Origin: Halospeciosus flavus
Lineage (GTDB): Archaea; Halobacteriota; Halobacteria; Halobacteriales; Halobacteriaceae
NCBI RefSeq assembly: GCF_029814175.1
Contig: NZ_CP122313.1
Coordinates: forward strand, 229,293-293,292
Direction of reading: 5' to 3'
DNA: 64,000 nt
Of this stretch, positions 55,612-63,525 are shown piece after piece. Under the pieces are notes generated by a model. It had not been told where the DNA came from. It ran no database searches and saw nothing but the letters and a program-made list of their open reading frames with translations. Each line of letters starts with the position of its first letter. Positions within the stretch are counted from its first letter, which is position 1. Made by a program: the position numbers and the translations under genes.

Positions 55612-56107
55612 GGTGTCACCCCCAGTGCTTGGACGAGTTGCGCGGTTCCGATGGCGAACGCCATGAACGTCGCGACGTTCACGAACGACGTGTTCGAGAG
55701 GGAGCCGACGCCACAGACGCCGTGGCCAGACGTACAGCCCTTCCCGAGGCGGGTGCCGACGCCGACGAGCACGCCGCCGCCGAGCAGCCGCCACCACTGG
55801 ACGTCAGTCGTCCAGATCGTTGGGTCGGGCGCGAGGACGAGCCCCAGAGAGCTGCGCCACTGACGATACCGAGTGTGAACACGACCCGCCAGCCGCGCGA
55901 CTGGATATACTTGAAGCGGTTGAACCGCTCGACGTCGGAGACGTACGACAGCGTGGATTCGAGGAACGTGCTCGCGCCCGCGATGATGCCCGTCGCGAGG
56001 TAGATAACTGCCGCGCCGAGGCCGACGAGGAGGCCGCCGACGAGGTACGGCAGTATCCCGCGGGGGAAGGGCGTCTCGAGCACGAGCGGTGCGAGAAGTG
56101 GCTCCAT
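55608..56107 (-). pseudogene. YeeE/YedE-family permease, first half-protein, frameshifted
   Basis: From ATG 56107 the frame has LPYLVGGLLVGLGAAVIYLATG and SRGWRVVFTLGIVSGAALWG. Near 55850 a run of four G stands where five would keep the frame; the continuing frame has WRLLGGGVLVGVGTRLGKGC and the hallmark TSGHGVCGVGS, and ends at the TGA at 55608. The joined product is about 166 residues. The break is a homopolymer loss, so it may be an error. Confidence 0.85.
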
Positions 56108-56109
56108 CG

Positions 56110-57291
56110 TTAGTTAGTCATCGCCTCTTCGCTCGCGGCGCAGTTGTTCGGGCCGAGCTCCAGCTCGAAGGCTTCCTCGTCGTCGGGAGACTGCTGGCCG
56201 AGGTTCGTCGCGATGATGTCCTCGTAATTCGCCGGCTGCGGCGGCATGTCCGAAACGATGAACTCGACGAACTCGTCTTCGTCCATGGTGAGCGCGTCCA
56301 TCCGCTCGACCAGGTCGCCGAGTTCCGCGGTGTAGGTGCCGTCGTCGTTCGGCGTCGCCGCGTCGCTGAAGTGTGCCGGTGCGACGACCGTTTCGTCGGG
56401 GAGGGGAAGGATCTGTTCCTGGAGGCTCTCGTAGAGCGTGCGGGCCGCGTCCTTGGCCGCCTCGGGGTCTTCGAGGTCGGGGCGCGCGACGCTCTCGGTG
56501 AACAGGCCGTCCCCCGTGAACAGTACGTCGCCGACCTTGTACGCGGTCATCCCGGTCGTGTGGCCGGGCGTGGCGATGGTCTCGATTTCGACGTCGCCGA
56601 CGGAGAGTGTGTCGCCGTCGGTGACTGTCTCGTAGGCCAGGCCGTAGTCGACACCGCGCTCGGCGGCGGCCGCGGGGAGGACGGCCGTCGCGTCCGTCTC
56701 CGTGGCGAGGTCGCGGACGCCCGAGATGTGGTCGGCGTGGATGTGCGTGTCGAGCGCGTACACGATGTCTGCGCCTATCGCTCGCGCGTCCTGTTCGTAC
56801 TCGTCGGTGAATGCACGGAGCGGGTCGACGACCGCCGCTTCGCCGTCCGAGGCGACGAGGTAGGCGAGACAGCCGCTGGAGGGACGGCGGTACTGGGCGA
56901 CCGTGGCGTCGACGTCCACGTCGAGTTCCTGGTACTCGTAGATGCGCGCCCAGCCCTTCATGCCGCGTTCGAGGTGGTCGACGTCGTAGCCGGCGTCCTC
57001 GAGGTTGTCCGCGACGAGTTCGCTCGATCCGCCCTTCGCACAGAGCGCGGTGATCCGGCGGTCGTCGGGGAGCTGTTCGTGGAGGTCCTCCGGGATCTCG
57101 TCGAGCAGCTCGAAGTATGGGTAGTTGACGACGTCGACGTTCTCGCCGTCTATGTGCCATTCCTCGAAGTCGCTTTCGGAGCGTGCGTCGAGGATGAACA
57201 CGTTCTCGCCGCTATCGATGCGTTGCTTCAGCTCTGCAGGTGTGGTTGATGCGACCGTTTCGTCCACTTCGGGATCTTCCGCTTCGGTCAT
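56110..57291 (-). CDS. Rhodanese-MBL fusion, persulfide-dioxygenase-like (3)
   Basis: A 393-residue protein with a rhodanese domain (Cys 84 in ITALCAKGGSSE) and an MBL domain (DTHIHADHISG, TIATPGHTTGMTAY, LFTGDGLFTESVARPD). The tail has LELGPNNCAAS followed by EEAMTN, Cys 384. It ends 2 nt before the first YeeE/YedE gene, so an importer of thiosulfate-like sulfur and a persulfide-processing enzyme share one operon. The start faces tusA across a 204-nt divergent region. Confidence 0.85.
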   Translation of the reverse strand: MTEAEDPEVDETVASTTPAELKQRIDSGENVFILDARSESDFEEWHIDGENVDVVNYPYFELLDEIPEDLHEQLPDDRRITALCAKGGSSELVADNLEDAGYDVDHLERGMKGWARIYEYQELDVDVDATVAQYRRPSSGCLAYLVASDGEAAVVDPLRAFTDEYEQDARAIGADIVYALDTHIHADHISGVRDLATETDATAVLPAAAAERGVDYGLAYETVTDGDTLSVGDVEIETIATPGHTTGMTAYKVGDVLFTGDGLFTESVARPDLEDPEAAKDAARTLYESLQEQILPLPDETVVAPAHFSDAATPNDDGTYTAELGDLVERMDALTMDEDEFVEFIVSDMPPQPANYEDIIATNLGQQSPDDEEAFELELGPNNCAASEEAMTN

Positions 57292-57330
57292 CGTCAGTCC
57301 CCTCTATCGACTGCTCGCAAATAAGGCTTT

Positions 57331-57353
57331 GTATAGTAGTTCAACTATAGTAC
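57331..57353. promoter_or_regulatory. Imperfect palindrome in the divergent MBL/tusA region
   Basis: Arms GTATAGTAGTT (57331-57341) and AACTATAGTAC (57343-57353) around one base, 40-62 nt before the MBL start. The outer and inner bases pair; two or three central positions do not. Possible operator. Confidence 0.4.
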
Positions 57354-57467
57354 AACACTCTATTGGTCAAAAACCACTATTAGGGCTACTGAGAGGAGTT
57401 ATACTTGGACAGAAGGTAGTGTGTTGTGGGCTAAGGGAATTACTATCGACATCCTTTTCTAACTCCA

Positions 57468-57479
57468 CCCAATATTGGG
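57468..57479. promoter_or_regulatory. Perfect palindrome CCCAATATTGGG before tusA
   Basis: A 12-bp exact palindrome, 16 nt before the tusA ATG at 57496. In this position it could block transcription start or translation when bound. Confidence 0.45.
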
Positions 57480-57495
57480 GAGTGAAGTCACTACC

Positions 57496-57738
57496 ATGAC
57501 ACAGTACGAAGCCACTGAAACTCTCGACGTGAAAGGCGAAAACTGTCCGATGCCCGTTGTCAAGACGAAGCAGAACATCGACCAGCTCGCCGAGGGCGAG
57601 ATTCTCGAGGTCCTCGCGACCGACCCGGGGAGCATGAGCGATCTCGGCGGCTGGGCGGACACGACCGACGGCGTCGAACTCGTCGACCAGCAGGAGGGCG
57701 ACGACGTGTACACGCACTACGTGCGCAAGACGGAGTAA
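57496..57738 (+). CDS. tusA: TusA/SirA-family sulfur carrier
   Basis: An 80-residue protein from ATG 57496. LDVKGENCPMPVVKTKQ carries the conserved Cys 17 in the CPxP motif that binds persulfide; the rest (ILEVLATDPGSMSDLGGWAD) is typical. It is first in the rightward operon tusA-dsrE-dsrE2 and probably receives sulfur from the rhodanese/MBL enzymes. Confidence 0.93.
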   Translation: MTQYEATETLDVKGENCPMPVVKTKQNIDQLAEGEILEVLATDPGSMSDLGGWADTTDGVELVDQQEGDDVYTHYVRKTE

Positions 57739-57742
57739 ACCA

Positions 57743-58126
57743 ATGGAGAAAATCGGAATCATCGTCGACAACGACAGCCCGAAGAACCTCGCGATGGCGA
57801 TGAACCTCGGCCACACGGCGCTCGCCTCCGACACCGAGGTTCTCGTCTACTTCACCTTCGATGGACTCACCCATCTCCTCGAAGGTGAGAACGACCTCTC
57901 GGAGATTGAGCCACTGCTCGAGGAGGGGATGCCAAACCCGTACGACCTCCTCGACGCACTGGTGGCTGATGGTGGCGATCTCGTCACGACAGTCGCGTGC
58001 ACGACGACCCTCGACATGCTCGAATGGGACCAGGACGCCATCGATGAGACTGTCACGACCAAGTTCGCGGGTGCGGCTACGTTCCTCGATGAAGTCGAGA
58101 ACGCCGATCAGGTGTTCACGTTCTAA
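57743..58126 (+). CDS. DsrE-family sulfur-relay protein
   Basis: A 127-residue protein. KIGIIVDNDSPKNLAMAMNLGHTAL is the first strand-helix unit of the DsrE/DsrF fold; VTTVACTTTLDML carries a conserved Cys. It starts 4 nt after tusA and 2 nt before the next gene. It probably accepts sulfur from TusA. Confidence 0.82.
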   Translation: MEKIGIIVDNDSPKNLAMAMNLGHTALASDTEVLVYFTFDGLTHLLEGENDLSEIEPLLEEGMPNPYDLLDALVADGGDLVTTVACTTTLDMLEWDQDAIDETVTTKFAGAATFLDEVENADQVFTF

Positions 58127-58128
58127 CG

Positions 58129-58701
58129 ATGAGTACGAATACGTCACAACTACAAGGTGAGGACGTACCCTCCCGTGCGGAACTCGCCGCCCGCATCGAC
58201 GAGTTGGAGACTGAACTCGCCGCGGCGACGGAGGACGATAGTGACCCGAAGATGTCGATTATCGCGACGAAGGGTACGCTGGACATGGCATACCCGCCGC
58301 TCATCCTCGCGAGTACGGCAGCCGCGTTCGGCTACGAGGTTACGGTCTTCCACACGTTCTGGGGACTCGACATCCTCCACGAGGAACGCTCCAAGAACCT
58401 GCAGTTGAGTTCGGTCGGCAACCCGAACATGCCGGTGCCGAATGCCGTCGCTGCGCTTCCCGGGATGGACCGCGTGACGACGAAGATGATGGAGAAGAAG
58501 ATCGACGACAACGACACGGCCACCATCGAGGAACTCATCGACACGTCTCTCGACATGGGCGTGGAGTTCCAGGCTTGTCAGATGACCATCGACCTCATGG
58601 ACTACAACGAGGATGATTTCTACGACGGTGTGACGACCGGCGTCGGTGCCGCCACCGCCATCCAAGACATGGCCGACGCGGACATCCAGCTTCTCATCTA
58701 A
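58129..58701 (+). CDS. DsrE2-like peroxiredoxin-family (DsrE/DsrF/DrsH) protein
   Basis: A 190-residue protein with a ~35-residue N-terminal coiled coil, then MSIIATKGTLDMAYPPLILASTAA and TVFHTFWGLDIL, the DsrE2 opening. GVEFQACQMTIDLM holds the conserved Cys. DsrE2 proteins commonly cluster with TusA and rhodanese in sulfur oxidisers. It closes the tusA operon. Confidence 0.87.
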   Translation: MSTNTSQLQGEDVPSRAELAARIDELETELAAATEDDSDPKMSIIATKGTLDMAYPPLILASTAAAFGYEVTVFHTFWGLDILHEERSKNLQLSSVGNPNMPVPNAVAALPGMDRVTTKMMEKKIDDNDTATIEELIDTSLDMGVEFQACQMTIDLMDYNEDDFYDGVTTGVGAATAIQDMADADIQLLI

Positions 58702-58843
58702 TGCATATCGGGCTCAACTGTTGGTGAACGCGGGTAGAACTCGTTTTTCGCCAGTTTCCGATTGAGCCACCTCCCCGAGTACGGTCCGTCTCTGGTGAAC
58801 CCCGGACACAATACCTAATAGCGAGGTGGCTAAATTGAGTAGT

Positions 58844-59239
58844 ATGTCCTATACTCTGGACAAGCGTGTCGACGGTGAATTCGATAACGTCGTCGAACGG
58901 ACGACGAATGCACTGTCAGAGGAGGGGTTCGGGGTTCTCTGTGATATCGACGTCCAACAGACGCTCAAGAAGAAACTAGACGAAGACTTCCGCCAGTATC
59001 GAATTCTTGGCGCCTGCAATCCCCCGCTTGCGCAGCAGGCTCTCGAGGAGGAGCTTCAGTTGGGAGCGCTTCTGCCCTGTAACGTCGTCGTGTATGAGAC
59101 GGACGAGGGCGAAATCGGCGTGAGCGCAGTCGACCCGGAGGTTATGCTCTCCGTGGTTGATAACCCTGAACTGGACTCGGTTGCAGCGGAGGTTCGGGAG
59201 CGATTCGAACGTGTCCTCAGCGAACTCTCAGACGCCTAA
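58844..59239 (+). CDS. DUF302 protein
   Basis: A 131-residue protein from ATG 58844. GFGVLCDIDVQQTLKKKL, YRILGACNPPLAQQALEEE and LLPCNVVVYE are the conserved DUF302 blocks, with three Cys placed as in the family. DUF302 proteins recur in sulfur-oxidation clusters; biochemical role unknown. An ACAATACC stretch lies about 30 nt upstream. Confidence 0.88.
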   Translation: MSYTLDKRVDGEFDNVVERTTNALSEEGFGVLCDIDVQQTLKKKLDEDFRQYRILGACNPPLAQQALEEELQLGALLPCNVVVYETDEGEIGVSAVDPEVMLSVVDNPELDSVAAEVRERFERVLSELSDA

Positions 59240-59285
59240 TCGCACGATAGCCGAACAGTAATATGCTCACTTCTACGTGCTATCC

Positions 59286-59996
59286 ATGACGGGTCCCGCC
59301 TCTGAGGATGTCGACCCAACTGACCCCGAGTATCGGAATATCGGGGAAGGGTTACTAGACGAGGAGATGGGGCCCAGTTCCGCGATGGCGCACCTGTATC
59401 GCGGCGAGATTCATCGGATGAAGCTCTGGCGCGAGCGCCTCGACCGGACAACAAACTGGGCGGTCATCGTCATGGCCGCAATCATCACATGGGCGTTTTC
59501 AAGTCCGAACAATCCACATTACATCCTCCTCATCGGCGTGGCGACGCTCTCAGTCTTCCTCGTGATTGAGGCGCGTCGCTATCGTGGGTACGAAATCTGG
59601 CGTACTCGGGTTCGGATTCTCCAGGAGAACGTCTGGGCGTACGGCCTCGACCCCTCAGCGGGCGTCGTGGACCCGGACTGGCGAGCAAAGCTCAGCGAAG
59701 ATTATCGTACGCCGACCATCAAAATCAGCGCCGAAGAGGCAATCGCTCACCGCCTCCGACGCGTGTACCTGCCACTATTTGGAGTGCTGCTTGCTGCGTG
59801 GCTTGTCCGTATTACCGCATTCTCTCCCGAACCGTGGGTGGAGAGTGCAGCAATCGGCATGATTTCGGGTGTCGTTATTCTTGTTACTGTTGGACTCTTC
59901 TACCTTACCGCCATTATCATCGGGTGTCGGCCGCGGACATGGCATGCGAAAGGCGAACTCCGAGCAGAGGATCTCCGGGAACAGCGACGCAAATGA
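59286..59996 (+). CDS. DUF2270 membrane protein
   Basis: A 236-residue protein from ATG 59286. A soluble start with SSAMAHLYRGEIHRMKLWRERLDRTTNWAV leads into four hydrophobic helices in two pairs; the middle loop has RRYRGYEIWRTRVRILQENV, a DUF2270 hallmark. The function is unknown. Its stop overlaps the start of the broken DsrE-like gene (ATGA). Confidence 0.85.
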   Translation: MTGPASEDVDPTDPEYRNIGEGLLDEEMGPSSAMAHLYRGEIHRMKLWRERLDRTTNWAVIVMAAIITWAFSSPNNPHYILLIGVATLSVFLVIEARRYRGYEIWRTRVRILQENVWAYGLDPSAGVVDPDWRAKLSEDYRTPTIKISAEEAIAHRLRRVYLPLFGVLLAAWLVRITAFSPEPWVESAAIGMISGVVILVTVGLFYLTAIIIGCRPRTWHAKGELRAEDLREQRRK

Positions 59997-60330
59997 GAGC
60001 GGTTGTTTCATCACTCGAACGACGAGTCGGAATTTCACGCCCGTGCCGTCGGGAATATTGCAAATCTCAGAACGGCGAAACCATCGATGCCGAAGCTGTC
60101 GTGCTTATTGCAAATAGCAGCGGTTGGAACTCCTGAAATCGATGTCACAGCAGCGCGAGCAAATCATGGATTTGATTGACCGTGGCGTGACAGTCAAGCA
60201 ATGCAGCAATACGATCGAAGGCACCGATATCTCAGAAGACGATCTCATCGAAGGCGTCGAACTCGTGTCGTCTGGCGTTGGCGAGTTAACGCGCCTTCAG
60301 AACGAGGGATATACGTACATCAAACCCTAA
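59993..60330 (+). pseudogene. DsrE-family protein with several frame changes
   Basis: ATG 59993 overlaps the DUF2270 stop. Protein-like pieces appear in turn in three frames: HHSNDESEFHARAVGNIANL, NGETIDAEAVVLIANSSG and then ELLKSMSQQREQIMDLIDRG with VTVKQCSNTI and the end LQNEGYTYIKP, a typical DsrE-family C-terminus with its Cys. At least three small indels are needed to join them into about 113 residues. So many changes in so short a gene make real decay more likely here than elsewhere. Confidence 0.72.
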
Positions 60331-60334
60331 CGCG

Positions 60335-61254
60335 CTAGAATAGTTTCGGAACCGTATTCCGGAAGATGTTGAGCGAGATGACGAACAGCAGGGTGATGAC
60401 GAACCAGTTGAATTTCTGCTCGTCGACTTCGAGCCGCCGCAGATAGGTTCCGAGGAGAAGCCCCACAATCGTGATGACCGCAATCACGGACCCGAGCCAG
60501 AGCCGGTACGTAGTCATGAGATCTGTGAAAAGAGCCATCTGAAGAATGCGGACCGTGAAGATGATCCCCAAAACCATGGAGAGCCCGCCGATATAGCGCT
60601 CGGTGTCACGCTCGAACGTATGGAAATACGCCGGGAGTAGTGGGCCGAGGTTGGATGCTGCGAGCAGGAACCCTCAAGAAAGCCAGCAGTACTGAGTGCG
60701 ACTGGGTGGTGTGCTTCTTCGATTGTCACAAAGTTCTGAATGACTTGGAAAACGACGTATGCGAAGATGATTACGCCGATGAGGAACGGCACAATCGGTC
60801 CAGCGGTGTACTGTGCAAGAAAGTAGACGCCAGTGATTGATCCCGCAATCGCCAGTAAGACGAGGATCCATTCTTGACGGACAAATGAGATTCCAGTCTT
60901 GGTCTCGCCGATCTGGAACATATTGATCATCCAGGGCGGGATTGCGAGAACGACCACCGCGAGCGTCGGGTCAATAACAGAGGCGAAGATAGGCGTCGTA
61001 ATGAGTGCATATCCGAATCCGATCATCCCTTTCACGACACCTGCGACGATAGCGACGACAGCAAATAGCAGGAATAACTCGGTCGAAACATCCGACTGAA
61101 TACCTTTCATAACGTTCCCCCATCCCGGGAAAAAGACGATCGCGCTCGTGAAAACCGCGAGCGTCGCGAGCGTCATCGTCACTTCTCGATACCGGAAATG
61201 AAGCAGGTGCGCGATGAACTGGTGGGGATCGACTCTGGATTTGCGTGTCCTCAT
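60335..61254 (-). pseudogene. TauE/SafE-family exporter (2), frameshifted
   Basis: From ATG 61254 the frame gives the first helices with AGVVKGMIGFGYALITTPIF, a TauE/SafE repeat, to about 60680; a one-base loss near 60672-60676 moves to the frame with LLAASNLGPLLPAYFHTFER, then YIGGLSMVLGIIFTVRIL and the last helices to 60335. The joined product is about 306 residues with eight hydrophobic helices. It converges with the DsrE-like gene across 4 nt. Confidence 0.8.
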
Positions 61255-61608
61255 ACTACGGAGTAGGCTACTGATGGATCACATTAGCTGAACCCGTAAT
61301 TCAGTATCCTCTTCGGCAACGTACTCGTGCAGGTATGACGGTCCGGTGACCGCAATTCTCGCCATTAGCGCGGGTTAAGTGCCGAGCACGGCGGTTATAG
61401 AATTAACAGCCGTCATATATACCGGTGATACTGTCATTAGCCATCGCAGTGTTAATTGACTCAGTGAGCCATCAATAGGATATCTTCCTCCAACATATGA
61501 CCAGTAGTATCGCCATTACGGCATCTACACAGGATTAGTCGGCGTTTCACATTCGTTTCAGAAGGTGAATAAGTAATCCCCATAATTATAATGTCATTCG
61601 TCGGTACA
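61255..61608. other. AT-richer intergenic stretch
   Basis: No gene is seen on either strand. It probably holds the promoter of the TauE-like gene and the original upstream region of the CosB-like gene, now separated from it by the IS5-type element. Confidence 0.4.
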
Positions 61609-61616
61609 GATATTTT
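61609..61616. repeat. Target-site duplication, left copy (IS5-type)
   Basis: GATATTTT, repeated exactly at 62552-62559; 8 bp fits the ISH1 group of IS5. Confidence 0.75.
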
Positions 61617-62551
61617 GGCTCTGGTGAATCGCCATACAGCGGTTGATTTGGCTATGTTGTGGCACGCTTGATGTTATGAACGACACATTTCAAGACGAGT
61701 TCACGAAATTCTCGGTACCACGTTCGCGCACGCACGGCGTCGCCGTGCGTGCTTTGATCGACGAGAAGACGGTCTCACACATCGATCTTTGACGGTATCG
61801 AGGCCCATCGACCCGCGCGTTATGCGCGTGGTCGATGGGCCGGAAGATGCGATGTTTAATCAACGGCCTTACGCCTTCTTCTCGTAGTTTTTCGCGTAAT
61901 CGCATCCAGTCGTAGCCTTTGTCAGCGGCGAGGCTGTGCAGGTCGCCTGCGTTGCGGGAGGCGACCTGCCAGCCGAGTTGTGTGTCGTGGGTTTTCTCGG
62001 TCGTACAATGAACGTCTAGAACAGCTTGAGTTTGAGTATCGACGAGAGCCGTCGCCTTGAGTGTCTGAACGCGGTAATTCGTGCGGCGACAGTAGTGCTT
62101 GCTAGCGTTTTCGCGGTCAAAAAACGTGGCATCAATGGCGGCGTGACCCGAGGGGTCGTGCAGCTGCGCCGACAGGCGCAGCAGCACTCGCCAGACCTTC
62201 ATCTGAAACCTATCAAACGCCTTAACGAGCGTCGAGTGATCAGGGAGATCGCCCTCTTCGAGGCCGATCTCCCCACAAATATGCGGCATTTCGCTCAGCA
62301 GATCCAATGCGTTGCGGTACGACTCATCAAGGTAAATCCGCAGACAGTGCAGCGATACGAGGGCGTAGTCGGCGAAGCCGCCACCCCTTCGGGGCGGCGA
62401 CTTCGCCTCGGTCACCAACAACATTTTTAGCCAACGTGACTGCCTTCTTCGTGAAGCGGGAAATTTTCGACATAGATCATCGGCGGTTTCCCGCTTCATC
62501 TTCCAAATTCTACCGGTCGAAACCGACGCTGTCTAGTGATTCACCAAAGCC
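61617..62551 (-). mobile_element. IS5-family (ISH1-type) insertion sequence, 935 bp
   Basis: Bounded by the 8-bp direct repeat GATATTTT. Left terminus GGCTCTGGTGAATCGCCATA and right terminus (reverse complement) GGCTTTGGTGAATCACTAGA are inverted repeats continuing into ACAGCG on both sides. One transposase fills the element on the minus strand. It lies 11 nt before the ATG of the CosB-like gene, so it has probably cut that gene from its own promoter. Confidence 0.85.
61652..62473 (-). pseudogene. IS5-family transposase, frameshifted
   Basis: The family start is probably the ATG at 62473 (MSKISRFTKKAVTLAKNVVG). Near 62390 a GGGG run shifts to the frame with GGGFADYALVSLHCLRIYLD, HAAIDATFFDR (first Asp), LHSLAADKGYDW (second Asp) and QRSMCETVFSSIK (Glu and Lys). 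Near 61735 another small indel moves to the frame WYREFRELVLKCVVHNIKRA and the TAG at 61652. The DDE residues are all in the central frame, but the protein as read is broken at both ends. Confidence 0.82.
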
Positions 62552-62559
62552 GATATTTT
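62552..62559. repeat. Target-site duplication, right copy (IS5-type)
   Basis: Second exact copy of GATATTTT, 3 nt before the CosB-like ATG. Confidence 0.75.
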
Positions 62560-62562
62560 TAT

Positions 62563-63525
62563 ATGGCACTCACACGCCGGCAGTATCTCGGCCGGATCGG
62601 TCGCGTCGGCGGCGTGGGCGCTGCCGCACTCCTGGGTGGCTGCGCCAGCAACCAGCAACCCGACTCAGAGTCGGTATCCGTTCGAATCGGGTCGAAGCCG
62701 TTCGCTGAGCAGAAGATACTGGGGTCCCTAGCGTATCAGCGACTGCAGTCAGTTGATTGGATTCGAGCAGTCGACGAAATTGGCTCCGGGAACTCGCTGT
62801 CGAACTGGGAGGCGACGGCAGCGGGCGAGCAACACCTGTACTGGGAATATACGGGAACGGCGTGGATGCAGCTCCCGCCGCGTCATGAGACGCGAATCAC
62901 GGCCCCCAACTCACTCTATGAGCGCGTGCAGTCGGATGCTCACTCCCAGCAACTCCAGCTGGCGGAACCGGCCTCGTTTTCGAACGAGTACGTTATCGTC
63001 GCCGACGCAACGTGGGCGGAACAGACCGGAGTATCGACCATCAGTGAACTGGCAACCCATCTCCGCGACGTAGATCGAATCCCGGGAATAGCAGTTAACG
63101 AGGAGTTCTTTCACCGACAAGACGGATGGCCTGGACTTGCGTCGTATTATGATGTCAGGGCGGAAGAGAGAAACCCTCGAGTCCGAGACGTTCATCGTTA
63201 CGTCTATCGGACTGACCTACGAGCTACTCGAGCAAGGCCAAGTCCAGATTGCAAGCGGGTTCGCAACCGATCCCCGCTCGACCGTTCCACGATTACCGTC
63301 CTCAAAGACGACCGTGACTACTTCCTCCCGTACCAACCGGCCCCAACTGCATACGCACCTCTCATCGACGACCATCCGGGAATTTTCGAGGAGCTCTCGC
63401 CGGTGGTTTCAGCGCTCGATAAACCGACGATGCGGAACCTCAACAAACAGGTGCTAATCGATGGAGACCATCCGTTTGCAGTCGCGACACGGTTTTTAAA
63501 CGAAGAGGTAGCCGCCGATGCGTAG
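62563..63525 (+). CDS. CosB-like compatible-osmolyte-binding Tat lipoprotein
   Basis: From ATG 62563 the product is 320 residues. MALTRRQYLGRIGRVGG and AALLGGC form a Tat signal and lipobox. SVRIGSKPFAEQKILGSLAY and EYTGTAWMQLPPRHE are glycine-betaine/OsmF-type binding-protein blocks. Between about 63150 and 63275 the reading frame carries foreign-looking Arg-rich sequence; the neighbouring frame there gives the expected GLTYELLEQGQVQIASGFAT. Two compensating indels explain this. CosB of Halobacterium binds trimethylammonium osmolytes and signals to the transducer CosT encoded next to it, exactly as here. Confidence 0.78.
   Translation: MALTRRQYLGRIGRVGGVGAAALLGGCASNQQPDSESVSVRIGSKPFAEQKILGSLAYQRLQSVDWIRAVDEIGSGNSLSNWEATAAGEQHLYWEYTGTAWMQLPPRHETRITAPNSLYERVQSDAHSQQLQLAEPASFSNEYVIVADATWAEQTGVSTISELATHLRDVDRIPGIAVNEEFFHRQDGWPGLASYYDVRAEERNPRVRDVHRYVYRTDLRATRARPSPDCKRVRNRSPLDRSTITVLKDDRDYFLPYQPAPTAYAPLIDDHPGIFEELSPVVSALDKPTMRNLNKQVLIDGDHPFAVATRFLNEEVAADA

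Noticed and set aside
56114..57160. Long Arg-rich reading frame antisense or out of frame to the MBL gene
   Set aside because: It is a shadow of the GC-rich coding frame: Arg/Pro-rich with no domain pattern, while the MBL frame has all catalytic motifs.
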